Positions 1 through 12,898 of a DNA stretch of 64,000 nt are shown one piece after another. The notes below the pieces were generated by a model that worked only from the letters and a program-made list of their open reading frames with translations, made no database searches and had not been told where the DNA came from. This DNA is from Megascapheus bottae. Lineage: Eukaryota > Chordata > Mammalia > Rodentia > Geomyidae. Where the stretch lies: contig JANJXV010001714.1 of the NCBI GenBank assembly GCA_024803745.1, positions 20,548 through 84,547 on the forward strand, read 5' to 3'. A program made the translations under genes and the position numbers. Each line of letters starts with the position of its first letter. Position 1 is the first letter of the stretch.

Positions 1-1574
1 TCAGTCTATGACTTCACACACCTCCATTCTGACTTCACACACCTCCATTCTGTGACTTCACACAACTCCATTCTATTACTTCACACACCTCAATTCTATG
101 ACTTCACACACGTCCATTCTATGACTTCACACACCTCCATTCTGTTATTTCACACACCTCCATTCTATGACTTCCAACACCTTCATTCTTACTTCACAAA
201 CATCCATTTTGTGACTTGACACACCTCCTTTCTGTGACTTCACACACCTCCATTCTGACTTCACACACCTCCATTCTGTGACTTCACACACCTCCATTCT
301 ATGACTTCACACACCTCAATTCTATGACTTCACACACCTCCATTCTGTGACTTCACACACCTCCATTCTGACTTCACACCCCTCCATTCTGACTTCACAC
401 ACCTCCATTCTGTGACTTCACACACCACCTTTTTGACTTCACACACCTCCATTCTCTGACTTCACACACCTCCATTCTGTGACTTCACAAACCTCCGTTT
501 TGACTTCACACACTTCCAATCTGTGACTTCACACACCTCCATTCTGTGACTTCACACACCTCTATTGTTTCACTTCACACACCTCCATTCTTTGACTTCA
601 CACACCGCCATTCCATTACTTCACAAACCTCCATTCTATGAGTTCACACACCTCCATTCTGTGAGTTCACACACCTCCAATTTGACTTCACACACCTCCA
701 TTCTATGACTTCACACACCTTCATTCTTACTTCAGAAACATCCATTCTCTGACTTCACACACCTCCATTCTATGAATTCACAAACCTCCATTCAGTGACT
801 TCACACACCTCCATTCTGAGTTCACACACCTCCTTTCTATGACTTCACACACTTCCATTCTATGACTTCACACACCTCCATTCTGTGGCTTCACACACCT
901 ACATTCTGAGTTCACACACCTCCATTCTGTGACTTCACACACCTCCATTCTGTGACTTCACACACCTCCATTCTGTGACTTCACACACCTCGATCCTATG
1001 ACTTCACACACCTCCATTCTATGAATTAACACACCTCCATTCTGTGAGTTCACAAACCTCCATTCTATGACTTCACACATCTCCATTCTATGAGTTCACT
1101 CACCTCCATTCTGACTTCACACACCTCCATTCTGACTTCACACACCTCAATTCTGTGATTTCACACACTTCCATTCTATGACTTCACACACCTCCATTCT
1201 GTGGCTTCACACACCTACATTCTGAGTTTACACACCTCCATTCTGTGACTTCACACACCTCCATTCTGTGATTTCACACACCTCCAATCTCACTTCACAC
1301 ACCTCCATTTTATGACTTCACACACCTCCATTCTATGAGTTCACTCACCTCCATTCTGACTTCACACACCTCCATTCTGACTTCACACACCTCAATTCTA
1401 TGATTTCACACACTTCCATTCTATGACTTCACACACCTCCATTCTGTGGCTTCACACACCTACATTCTGAGTTTACACACCTCCATTCTGTGACTTCACA
1501 CACCTCCATTCTGTGATTTCACACACCTCCAATCTCACTTCACACACCTCCATTTTATGACTTCACACACCTCC

Positions 1575-1597
1575 ATTCGTTGACATCAAAAAACACC
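1575..1597 (+). other. TTCGTTG element, class A (10 copies)
   Basis: ATTCGTTGACATCA is followed by a run of six A in all and CACC. ATTCG begins at 1575, 8515, 12490, 15859, 17115, 20484, 28373, 36036, 53513 and 56884. In blocks 1, 3, 4 and 14 it lies 1574-1576 bp after omega. About 142 bp downstream there is always a TGATATCA monomer (1717, 8657, 12632 and so on). It is the most divergent monomer type, with a GT linker and an A run in place of CACACAC. Confidence 0.8.
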
Positions 1598-2832
1598 ATT
1601 CTATGACTTCACACAACTCCATTTTGACTTCACACACCTCCATTCTATGAGTTCACACACCTCCATTTTATGACTTCACACACCTCCATTCTATGACTTC
1701 ACACACCTCCATTCTGTGATATCACACACCTCCAATCTGACTTCACACACCTCCATTCTGTGACTTCACACACCTCCACTCTATGACTTCAAACACCTTC
1801 ATTCTTACTTCACAAACATCCATTCTGTGACTTCACACACCTCCATTCTGTGACTTCACACACCTTCATTCTGACTTCACACACCTCCATTCTGTGACTT
1901 CATACACCTCAATTCTGTGACTTCACACACCTCCATTCTGACTTCACACACCTCCATTCTGTGACTTCACACACCTCCATTCTGTGGCTTCACACACCTC
2001 CGTTTTGACTTCACACACTTCAATTCTGTGACTTCACACCCCTCCATTCTGTGACTTCACACACCTCTATTGTTTCACTTCACACACCTCCATTCTTTGA
2101 CTTCACACACCTCCATTCCATGACTTCACACACCTCCATTCTATGAGTTCACACACCTCCATTCTATGAGTTCACACACCTCCAATTTGACTTCACACAC
2201 CTCCATTCTATGACTTCACACACCTTTATTCTTACTTCAGAAACATCCATTCTCTGACTTCACACACCTCCATTCTATGACTTCACAAACCTCCATTCTG
2301 TGACTTCACACACCTCCATTCTGTGGCTTCACACACCTCCATTTTGACTTCACACACCTCCATTCTGTGACTTCACACACCTCCATTCTGTGACTTCACA
2401 CACCTCGATCCTATGACTTCACACACCTCCATTCTATGAATTCACACACCTCCATTCTATGACTTCACACACCTCCATTCTTTGACTTCACACACCTCCA
2501 TTCTGAGTTCAAACACCTCCATTCTATGACTTCACAAACCCCAATTCTGAGTTCACAGACCTCCATTCTATGACTTCACACACTTCCATTCTATGACTTC
2601 ACACACCTCCATTCTGACTTCACACACCTCCATTCTGACTTCACACACCTCAATTCTTTGACTTCACACACCTCCATTCTATGATTCCACACACTTCCAT
2701 TCTATGACTTCACACACCTCCATTCTATGACTTCACACACCTCATTTCTGAGTTGACACACCTCCATTCTGTGATTTCACACACCTCCAATTTGACTTCA
2801 CTCACCTCCATTCTATGACTTCACACACCTCC

Positions 2833-2855
2833 ATTCGTTGACATCAAAAACAACC
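2833..2855 (+). other. TTCGTTG element, class B (11 copies)
   Basis: ATTCGTTGACATCA with five A in all, then CAACC. Starts are at 2833, 5842, 9884, 13748, 18373, 21742, 29089, 36752, 50821, 54771 and 63463. In tail modules it lies 537 bp before omega (539 in block 1). It always follows a CTCATTTCTGAGTTGACAC monomer by about 67-90 bp and precedes a CAACTCCATTGTGAC monomer. Confidence 0.8.
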
Positions 2856-3138
2856 ATTCTATGACTTCACACAACTCCATTGTGACTTCACACACCTCCA
2901 TTCTGACTTCACACACCTCAATTCTGTGACTTCACAGACCTCCATTCAATGATTTCACACACTTCCATTCTATGACTTCACACACCTCCATTCTGTGGCT
3001 TCACACACCTCCATTCTGTGACTTAACACACCTCCATTCTGTGACTTAACACACCTCCATTCTGTGATTTCACACACCTCCAATCTGACTTCACACACCT
3101 TCATTTTATGACTTCACACACCTCCATTCTGTGACTTC

Positions 3139-3146
3139 TCACACCT
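3139..3146 (-). promoter_or_regulatory. T-box-like octamer AGGTGTGA
   Basis: TCACACCT on the written strand is AGGTGTGA on the complement, the core half-site of T-box factors. The normal monomer has ACACACCT, so a TC or TT variant upstream completes the match. Fixed slots are 37 bp before each omega-linked CRE (3139, 14052, 18677, 22046, 24338, 26882, 29393, 31685, 34229, 37056, 39216, 42991, 45554, 55075) and in the CCATGACTTCTCACACC monomer (5049, 9068, 13043, 17668, 54066). Blocks 6 and 9 have CTTTTCACACC, giving AGGTGTGAAAA. No binding is shown. Confidence 0.4.
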
Positions 3147-3175
3147 CCATTCTATGACTTCACACTCTTCCATTG

Positions 3176-3183
3176 TGACGTCA
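3176..3183. promoter_or_regulatory. CRE palindrome, omega-linked class (14 copies)
   Basis: This is a perfect TGACGTCA inside CCATTG-TGACGTCA-CACAACTCC, about 195 bp before omega. TGACGTCA is the consensus cAMP response element bound by CREB/ATF bZIP proteins. It recurs at 14089, 18714, 22083, 24375, 26919, 29430, 31722, 34266, 37093, 39253, 43028, 45591 and 55112, once near the end of each block plus once at the broken junction (43028). The usual monomer has TGACTTCA, one base away, so chance origin is easy. What is seen is that the same site is kept in every block; binding is not shown. Confidence 0.6.
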
Positions 3184-5512
3184 CACAACTCCATTCTCTG
3201 AGTTCACACATCTCCATTCTATGATTTCACACACCTCCATTCTGACTTCACACACCTCCATTCTATGACATCACAGACCTCGAATCTGTGACTTCACTCA
3301 CCTCCACTCTATGACTTCACACTCCTCCATTCTATGACTTCCCACACCTCCTTTCTATGACTTTACCCACCTCAGTCTATGACTTCACACACCTCCATTC
3401 TGACTTCACACACCTCCATTCTGTGACTTCACACACCTCCATTCTATGACTTCACACACCTCAATTCTATGACTTCACACACCTCCATTCTGTGACTTCA
3501 CACACCTCCATTCTGACTTCACACCCCTCCATTCTGACTTCACACACCTCCATTCTGTGACTTCACACACCACCTTTTTGACTTCACACACCTCCATTCT
3601 CTGACTTCACACACCTCCATTCTGTGACTTCACAAACCTCCGTTTTGACTTCACACACTTCCAATCTGTGACTTCACACACCTCCATTCTGTGACTTCAC
3701 ACACCTCTATTGTTTCACTTCACACACCTCCATTCTTTGACTTCACACACCGCCATTCCATTACTTCACAAACCTCCATTCTATGAGTTCACACACCTCC
3801 ATTCTATGAGTTCACACACCTCCAATTTGACTTCACACACCTCCATTCTATGACTTCACACACCTTCATTCTTACTTCAGAAACATCCATTCTCTGACTT
3901 CACACACCTCCATTCTATGAATTCACAAACCTCCATTCAGTGACTTCACACACCTCCATTCTGAGTTCACACACCTCCTTTCTATGACTTCACACACTTC
4001 CATTCTATGACTTCACACACCTCCATTCTGTGGCTTCACACACCTACATTCTGAGTTCACACACCTCCATTCTGTGACTTCACACACCTCCATTCTGTGA
4101 CTTCACACACCTCCATTCTGTGACTTCACACACCTCGATCCTATGACTTCACACACCTCCATTCTATGAATTAACACACCTCCATTCTGTGAGTTCACAA
4201 ACCTCCATTCTATGACTTCACACACCTCCATTCTGTGACTTAACACACCTCCATTCTGAGTTCACACATCTCCATTCTATGACTTCACAAACTTCCATTC
4301 TGAGTTCACAGACCTCCATTCTATGACTTCACACACCTCCATTCTATGACTTCACACACCTCCATCCTGACTTCACACACCTCCATTCTGACTTCACACA
4401 CCTTAATTCTGTGACTTCACACACCTCCATTCTATGACTTCACACACCTCCATTCTGTGGCGTCACACACCTACATTCTGAGTTTACACACCTCCATTCT
4501 GTGACTTCCCACACCTCAATTCTGTGATTTCACACACCTCCATTCTGACTTCACATACCTCCATTCTATGATTTCACACACCTCCATTCTATGACTTCAC
4601 ACACCTCCATTCTGTGACTTCACACACCAACTTTTTGACTTCACACACCTCCATTCTTTGACTTCACACACCTCCATTCTGTGACTTCACACACCTCCGT
4701 TTTGACTTCACACACTTCCATTCAGTGACTTCACACACCTCCATTCCATGACTTCACACACCTCCATTCTATGAGTTCACACACCTCCATTCTATGAGTT
4801 CACACACCTCCAATTTGACTTCACACACCTCCATTCCATGACTTCACACACCTCCATTCTGTGGCTTCACACACCACCATTCTGAGTTCACACACCTCCA
4901 TTCTGTGGCTTCACACACCTCCGTTTTGACTTCACACACTTCAATTCTGTGACTTCACACCCCTCCATTCTGTGACTTCACACACCTCTATTGTTTCACT
5001 TCACACACCTCCATTCTTTGACTTCACACAACTCCATTCCATGACTTCTCACACCTCCATTCTATGAGTTCACACACCTCCATTCTATGAGTTCACACAC
5101 CTCCAATTTGACTTCACACACCTCCATTCTGACTTCACACACCTCAATTCTGTGACTTCACACACCTCCATTCTGACTTCACATACCTCCATTCTATGAT
5201 TTCACACACCTCCATTCTATGACTTCACACACCTCCATTCTGTGACTTCACACACCACCTTTTTGACTTCACACACCTCCATTCTGTGACTTCACACACC
5301 TCCATTCTGTGACTTCACACACCTCCGTTTTGACTTCACACACTTCCATTCTGTGACTTCACACACCTCCATTCTGTGACTTCACACACCTCTATTGTTT
5401 CACTTCACACAACTCCATTCTTTGACTTCACACACCTCCATTCCATGACTTCACACCCCTCCATTCTATGAGTTCACACACCTCCAATTTGACTTCACAC
5501 ACCTCCAGTCTA

Positions 5513-5520
5513 TGACGTCA
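5513..5520. promoter_or_regulatory. CRE palindrome, unlinked class (8 copies)
   Basis: This is a second set of perfect TGACGTCA sites, following CTAT and followed by CACACC. One subtype, after CTCCAGT or CTCCACT, is at 5513, 9555, 50492, 61158 and 63134. The other, after CTGCATT, is at 49910, 60576 and 62552. Both sit in the 4.0 kb-type units, which lack the omega-linked class inside them. Confidence 0.55.
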
Positions 5521-6940
5521 CACACCTTCATTCTTACTTCAGAAACATCCATTCTCTGACTTCACACACCTCCATTCTATGACTTCACAAACCTCCATTC
5601 TGTAACTTCACACACCTCCATTCTGAATTCACACACCTCCATACTGTGACTTCACACCCCTCCATTCTTCCTTCACACACCTCCATTCTATGACTTCACA
5701 CAACTCCATTCTATGATTTCACACACCTCCATTCTATGACTTCACACACCTCCATTCTATGACTTCACACACCTCATTTCTGAGTTGACACACCTCCATT
5801 CTGTGATTTCACACACCTCCAATCTGACTTCACTCACCTCCATTCGTTGACATCAAAAACAACCATTCTATGACTTCACACAACTCCATTGTGACTTCAC
5901 ACACCTCCATTCTATGACTTCACACACCTCCATTCTGTGACTTCACACACCTCCATTCTATGACTTCACAAACCTCCATTCTGAGTTCACAGACCTGCAT
6001 TCTATGACTTCACACACCTCCATTCTATGACTTCACTCACCTACATTCTGACTTCACACACCTCCATTCTGACTTCACACACCTCAATTCTGTGACTTCA
6101 CACACCTCCATTCTGTGATTTCATACACCTCCAATCTGACTTCACAGACCTCCATTCTATGACTTCACACACCTCCATTTTGACTTCACACACCTCCATT
6201 CTATGAGTTCACACATCTCCATTTTCTGGCTTCACACACCTCCATTCTATTACTTCACACACCTGAATTCTATGAATTCACACACCTCCATTCTATGACT
6301 TCACACACCTCCATTCTGTGAGTTCACACACCTCCACTCTATGACTTCAAACACCTTCATTCTTACTTCACAAACATCCATTCTGTGACTTCACACACCT
6401 CCATTCTGTGACTTCACACACCTTCATTCTGACTTCACACACCTCCATTCTGTGACTTCACACACCTCAATTCTGTGACTTCACACACCTCCATTCTGAC
6501 TCCACATACCTCCATTCTATGATTTCACACACCTCCATTCTATGACTTCACACACCTCCATTCTGTGACTTCACACACCAACTTTTTGACTTCACACACC
6601 TCCATTCTGTGACTTCACACACCTCCATTCTGTGACTTCACACACCTCCGTTTTGACTTCACACACTTCCATTCTGTGACTTCACACACCTCCATTCCAT
6701 GACTTCACACACCTCCATTTTATGAGTTCACACACCTCCATTCTATGAGTTCACACACCTCCAATTTGACTCCACACACCTCCATTCTATGACTTCACAC
6801 ACCTTCATTCTTACTTCAGAAACATCCATTCTCTGACTTCACACACCTCCATTCTATGACTTCACAAACCTCCATTCTGTGACTTCACACACCTCCATTC
6901 TGAGTTCACACACCTCCATTCTGTGACTTCACACTCCTCC

Positions 6941-6963
6941 ATTCGTTGACATCAAAAACCACC
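6941..6963 (+). other. TTCGTTG element, class C (11 copies)
   Basis: ATTCGTTGACATCA with five A in all, then CCACC. Starts are at 6941, 10983, 23786, 31133, 38664, 42439, 45002, 49431, 51920, 60097 and 62073. It is followed by a CAACTCCATTTTAAC monomer. Classes A, B and C differ only in A-run length and the next base, but each keeps its own neighbours, so they mark separate lineages. Confidence 0.8.
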
Positions 6964-8923
6964 ATTCTATGACTTCACACAACTCCATTTTAACTTCACA
7001 CACCTCCATTCTATGAGTTCACACATCTCCATTTTATGACTTCACACACATCCATTCTATGACTTCACACACCTCAATTCTATGACTTCACACACCTCCA
7101 TTCTATGACTTCACACACCTCCATTCTGTGACTTCACACACCTCCACTCTATGACTTCAAAAACCTTCATTCTTACTTCACAAACATCCATTCTGTGACT
7201 TCACACACCTCCATTATGTGATTTCACACACCTTCATTCTGACTTCACACACCTCCATTCTGTGAGTTCACAAACCTCAATTCTGTGACTTCACACACCT
7301 CCATTCTGACTTCACACACCTTCATTCCATGACTTCACACACCTCCATTCTATGACTTCACACACCTCCATTTTGTGACTTCACACACGTAAATTCTATG
7401 ACTTCACACACCTCCATTATGACTTCACACACCTCCATTCTATGACTTCACACACCTCCATTCTGTGACTTCACACACCTCCATTCTGTGACTTCACACA
7501 CCTCCGTTTTGCCTTCACATACTTCCAATCTGTGACTTCACACACCTCCATTCTGTGACTTCACACACCTCTATTGTTTCACTTCACACACCTCCATTCT
7601 TTGACTTCACACACCGCCATTCCATGACTTCACAAACCTCCATTCTATGAGTTCACACACCTCCATTCTATGAGTTCACACACCTCCAATTTGACTTCAA
7701 ACATCTCCATTCTATGACTTCACACACCTTCATTCTTACTTCAGAAACATCCATTCTCTGACTTCACACACCTCCATTCTATGACTTCACACACCTCCAT
7801 TCTGTGGCTTCACACACCTACATTCTGAGTTCACACACCTCCATTCTGTGACTTCACACACCTCCATTCTGTGACTTCACACACCTCCATTCTGTGACTT
7901 CACACACCTCGATCCTATGACTTCACACACCTCCATTCTATGAATTAACACACCTCCATTCTGTGAGTTCACACACCTCCATTCTGAGTTCACACACCTC
8001 CATTCTATGACTTCACAAACCTTCATTCTGAGTTCACAGACCTCCATTCTATGACTTCACACACCTCCATTCTATGAGTTCACTCACCTCCATTCTGACT
8101 TCACACACCTCCATTCTGACTTCACACACCTCAATTCTGTGATTTCACACACTTCCATTCTATGACTTCACACACCTCCATTCTGTGACTTCACACACCT
8201 CCATTCTGTGATTTCACACACCTCCAATCTCACTTCACACACCTCCATTTTATGACTTCACACACCTCCATTCTATGAGTTCACTCACCTCCATTCTGAC
8301 TTCACACACCTCCATTCTGACTTCACACACCTCAATTCTATGATTTCACACACTTCCATTCTATGACTTCACACACCTCCATTCTGTGGCTTCACACACC
8401 TACATTCTGAGTTTACACACCTCCATTCTGTGACTTCACACACCTCCATTCTGTGATTTCACACACCTCCAATCTCACTTCACACACCTCCATTTTATGA
8501 CTTCACACACCTCCATTCGTTGACATCAAAAAACACCATTCTATGACTTCACACAACTCCATTTTGACTTCACACACCTCCATTCTATGAGTTCACACAC
8601 CTCCATTTTATGACTTCACACACCTCCATTCTATGACTTCACACACCTCCATTCTGTGATATCACACACCTCCAATCTCACTTCACACACCTCCATTCTG
8701 TGACTTCACACACCTCCACTCTATGACTTCAAACACCTTCATTCTTACTTCACAAACATCCATTCTGTGACTTCACACACCTCCATTCTGTGACTTCACA
8801 CACCTTCATTCTGACTTCACACACCTCCATTCTGTGACTTCATACACCTCAATTCTGTGACTTCACACACCTCCATTCTGACTTCACACACCTCCATTCT
8901 GTGACTTCACACACCTCCATTCT

Positions 8924-11900
8924 GTGGCTTCACACACCTCCGTTTTGACTTCACACACTTCAATTCTGTGACTTCACACCCCTCCATTCTGTGACTTCAC
9001 ACACCTCTATTGTTTCACTTCACACACCTCCATTCTTTGACTTCACACACCTCCATTCCATGACTTCTCACACCTCCATTCTATGAGTTCACACACCTCC
9101 ATTCTATGAGTTCACACACCTCCAATTTGACTTCACACACCTCCATTCTGACTTCACACACCTCCATTCTGTGACTTCACACACCTCAATTCTGTGACTT
9201 CACACACCTCCATTCTGACTTCACATACCTCCATTCTATGATTTCACACACCTCCATTCTATGACTTCACACACCTCCATTCTGTGACTTCACACACCAC
9301 CTTTTTGACTTCACACACCTCCATTCTGTGACTTCACACACCTCCATTCTGTGACTTCACACACCTCCGTTTTGACTTCACACACTTCCATTCTGTGACT
9401 TCACACACCTCCATTCTGTGACTTCACACACCTCTATTGTTTCACTTCACACAACTCCATTCTTTGACTTCACACACCTCCATTCCATGACTTCACACAC
9501 CTCCATTCTATGAGTTCACACACCTCCAATTTGACTTCACACACCTCCAGTCTATGACGTCACACACCTTCATTCTTACTTCAGAAACATCCATTCTCTG
9601 ACTTCACACACCTCCATTCTATGACTTCACAAACCTCCATTCTGTAACTTCACACACCTCCATTCTGAATTCACACACCTCCATACTGTGACTTCACACC
9701 CCTCCATTCTTCCTTCACACACCTCCATTCTATGACTTCACACAACTCCATTCTATGATTTCACACACCTCCATTCTATGACTTCACACACCTCCATTCT
9801 ATGACTTCACACACCTCATTTCTGAGTTGACACACCTCCATTCTGTGATTTCACACACCTCCAATCTGACTTCACTCACCTCCATTCGTTGACATCAAAA
9901 ACAACCATTCTATGACTTCACACAACTCCATTGTGACTTCACACACCTCCATTCTATGACTTCACACACCTCCATTCTGTGACTTCACACACCTCCATTC
10001 TATGACTTCACAAACCTCCATTCTGAGTTCACAGACCTGCATTCTATGACTTCACACACCTCCATTCTATGACTTCACTCACCTACATTCTGACTTCACA
10101 CACCTCCATTCTGACTTCACACACCTCAATTCTGTGACTTCACACACCTCCATTCTGTGATTTCATACACCTCCAATCTGACTTCACAGACCTCCATTCT
10201 ATGACTTCACACACCTCCATTTTGACTTCACACACCTCCATTCTATGAGTTCACACATCTCCATTTTCTAGCTTCACACACCTCCATTCTATTACTTCAC
10301 ACACCTGAATTCTATGAATTCACACACCTCCATTCTATGACTTCACACACCTCCATTCTGTGAGTTCACACACCTCCACTCTATGACTTCAAACACCTTC
10401 ATTCTTACTTCACAAACATCCATTCTGTGACTTCACACACCTCCATTCTGTGACTTCACACACCTTCATTCTGACTTCACACACCTCCATTCTGTGACTT
10501 CACACACCTCAATTCTGTGACTTCACACACCTCCATTCTGACTCCACATACCTCCATTCTATGATTTCACACACCTCCATTCTATGACTTCACACACCTC
10601 CATTCTGTGACTTCACACACCAACTTTTTGACTTCACACACCTCCATTCTGTGACTTCACACACCTCCATTCTGTGACTTCACACACCTCCGTTTTGACT
10701 TCACACACTTCCATTCTGTGACTTCACACACCTCCATTCCATGACTTCACACACCTCCATTTTATGAGTTCACACACCTCCATTCTATGAGTTCACACAC
10801 CTCCAATTTGACTCCACACACCTCCATTCTATGACTTCACACACCTTCATTCTTACTTCAGAAACATCCATTCTCTGACTTCACACACCTCCATTCTCTG
10901 ACTTCACAAACCTCCATTCTGTGACTTCACACACCTCCATTCTGAGTTCACACACCTCCATTCTGTGACTTCACACTCCTCCATTCGTTGACATCAAAAA
11001 CCACCATTCTATGACTTCACACAACTCCATTTTAACTTCACACACCTCCATTCTATGAGTTCACACATCTCCATTTTATGACTTCACACACATCCATTCT
11101 ATGACTTCACACACCTCAATTCTATGACTTCACACACCTCCATTCTATGACTTCACACACCTCCATTCTGTGACTTCACACACCTCCACTCTATGACTTC
11201 AAAAACCTTCATTCTTACTTCACAAACATCCATTCTGTGACTTCACACACCTCCATTATGTGATTTCACACACCTTCATTCTGACTTCACACACCTCCAT
11301 TCTGTGAGTTCACAAACCTCAATTCTGTGACTTCACACACCTCCATTCTGACTTCACACACCTTCATTCCATGACTTCACACACCTCCATTCTATGACTT
11401 CACACACCTCCATTTTGTGACTTCACACACCTAAATTCTATGACTTCACACACCTCCATTATGACTTCACACACCTCCATTCTATGACTTCACACACCTC
11501 CATTCTGTGACTTCACACACCTCCATTCTGTGACTTCACACACCTCCGTTTTGCCTTCACATACTTCCAATCTGTGACTTCACACACCTCCATTCTGTGA
11601 CTTCACACACCTCTATTGTTTCACTTCACACACCTCCATTCTTTGACTTCACACACCGCCATTCCATGACTTCACAAACCTCCATTCTATGAGTTCACAC
11701 ACCTCCATTCGATGAGTTCACACACCTCCAATTTGACTTCAAACATCTCCATTCTATGACTTCACACACCTTCATTCTTACTTCAGAAACATCCATTCTA
11801 TGACTTCACACACCTCCATTCTGTGACTTCACACACCTCCATTCTGTGACTTCACACACCTCCATTCTGTGACTTCACACACCTCGATCCTATGACTTCA

Positions 11901-12898
11901 CACACCTCCATTCTATGAATTAACACACCTCCATTCTGTGAGTTCACACACCTCCATTCTGAGTTCACACACCTCCATTCTATGACTTCACAAACCTTCA
12001 TTCTGAGTTCACAGACCTCCATTCTATGACTTCACACACCTCCATTCTATGAGTTCACTCACCTCCATTCTGACTTCACACACCTCCATTCTGACTTCAC
12101 ACACCTCAATTCTGTGATTTCACACACTTCCATTCTATGACTTCACACACCTCCATTCTGTGACTTCACACACCTCCATTCTGTGATTTCACACACCTCC
12201 AATCTCACTTCACACACCTCCATTTTATGACTTCACACACCTCCATTCTATGAGTTCACTCACCTCCATTCTGACTTCACACACCTCCATTCTGACTTCA
12301 CACACCTCAATTCTATGATTTCACACACTTCCATTCTATGACTTCACACACCTCCATTCTGTGGCTTCACACACCTACATTCTGAGTTTACACACCTCCA
12401 TTCTGTGACTTCACACACCTCCATTCTGTGATTTCACACACCTCCAATCTCACTTCACACACCTCCATTTTATGACTTCACACACCTCCATTCGTTGACA
12501 TCAAAAAACACCATTCTATGACTTCACACAACTCCATTTTGACTTCACACACCTCCATTCTATGAGTTTACACACCTCCATTTTATGACTTCACACACCT
12601 CCATTCTATGACTTCACACACCTCCATTCTGTGATATCACACACCTCCAATCTCACTTCACACACCTCCATTCTGTGACTTCACACACCTCCACTCTATG
12701 ACTTCAAACACCTTCATTCTTACTTCACAAACATCCATTCTGTGACTTCACACACCTCCATTCTGTGACTTCACACACCTTCATTCTGACTTCACACACC
12801 TCCATTCTGTGACTTCATACACCTCAATTCTGTGACTTCACACACCTCCATTCTGACTTCACACACCTCCATTCTGTGACTTCACACACCTCCATTCT
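8924..12898 (+). repeat. ~4.0 kb HOR unit, copy 2 (about 3975 bp)
   Basis: This is the tandem partner of 4905-8923. Matching landmarks lie 4042 bp later: TGACGTCA at 9555, CTCATTTCTGAG at 9817, class B at 9884, class C at 10983. Class A at 12490 is only 3975 bp from its partner, because 67 bp (two 23-mers and a 21-mer) are missing near 11,790, just after TTACTTCAGAAACATCC. Single-base differences from copy 1 include TTTTCTAGC against TTTTCTGGC near 10,268 and CATTCGATGAG at 11707 against CATTCTATGAG. Confidence 0.85.

Larger units (their letters stand above)
1..3371 (+). repeat. HOR block 1 (3371 bp), simple form
   Basis: The window opens inside the omega marker (TCAGTC at base 1), and the next omega TCAGTC begins at 3372. 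In order the block has a head with two GTGGCTTCACACACCTACATTC monomers 316 bp apart (885 and 1201) and a third at 1447, the class A TTCGTTG element at 1575, a tail from 1984, the class B element at 2833, a perfect TGACGTCA at 3176 and TGACATCA at 3266. Its layout matches block 4 (3369 bp) almost monomer for monomer. One difference is near 3010-3060, where two GTGACTTAAC monomers stand in a row; other blocks have GAGTTCAC in the first position. This changes the length by 2 bp. Confidence 0.88.
1984..3371 (+). repeat. Tail module, copy 1 (about 1388 bp)
   Basis: A module starting at GTGGCTTCACACACCTCCG and ending at omega recurs at 12899-14284, 17524-18909, 20893-22278 and 53922-55307. The other four count as 1386 bp; this one is 2 bp longer. 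Ordered landmarks are a CACTTCAATTC monomer, CTCTATTGTTTCAC, TTACTTCAGAAACATCC, CTCGATCC, the CTCATTTCTGAGTTGACAC monomer (2743), the class B TTCGTTG element (2833), CTTCTCACACC, the TGACGTCA palindrome and omega. It is one of the most length-stable pieces of the array. Confidence 0.85.
4905..8923 (+). repeat. ~4.0 kb HOR unit, copy 1 (about 4019 bp)
   Basis: It runs from the GTGGCTTCACACACCTCCG monomer at 4905 to the same monomer at 8924. Landmarks are TGACGTCA at 5513, the CTCATTTCTGAG monomer at 5775, class B TTCGTTG at 5842, class C at 6941 (preceded by the rare CACTCCTCC) and class A at 8515. From about 5140 on, the next unit follows at offset 4042. The first part is one 23-bp monomer shorter than copy 2, lost near 5130-5150, where copy 2 has an additional GTGACTTC monomer. 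Confidence 0.85.

Noticed and set aside
1575..1597. Poly(A) tail or retroelement insertion at the A-run elements
   Set aside because: The run is five or six A inside a monomer of normal length, with no target-site duplication or foreign sequence. It is a diverged monomer.
3176..3183. A real promoter at the CRE sites
   Set aside because: No TATA box, initiator, downstream gene or other promoter feature accompanies TGACGTCA; only the binding-site match is supported.
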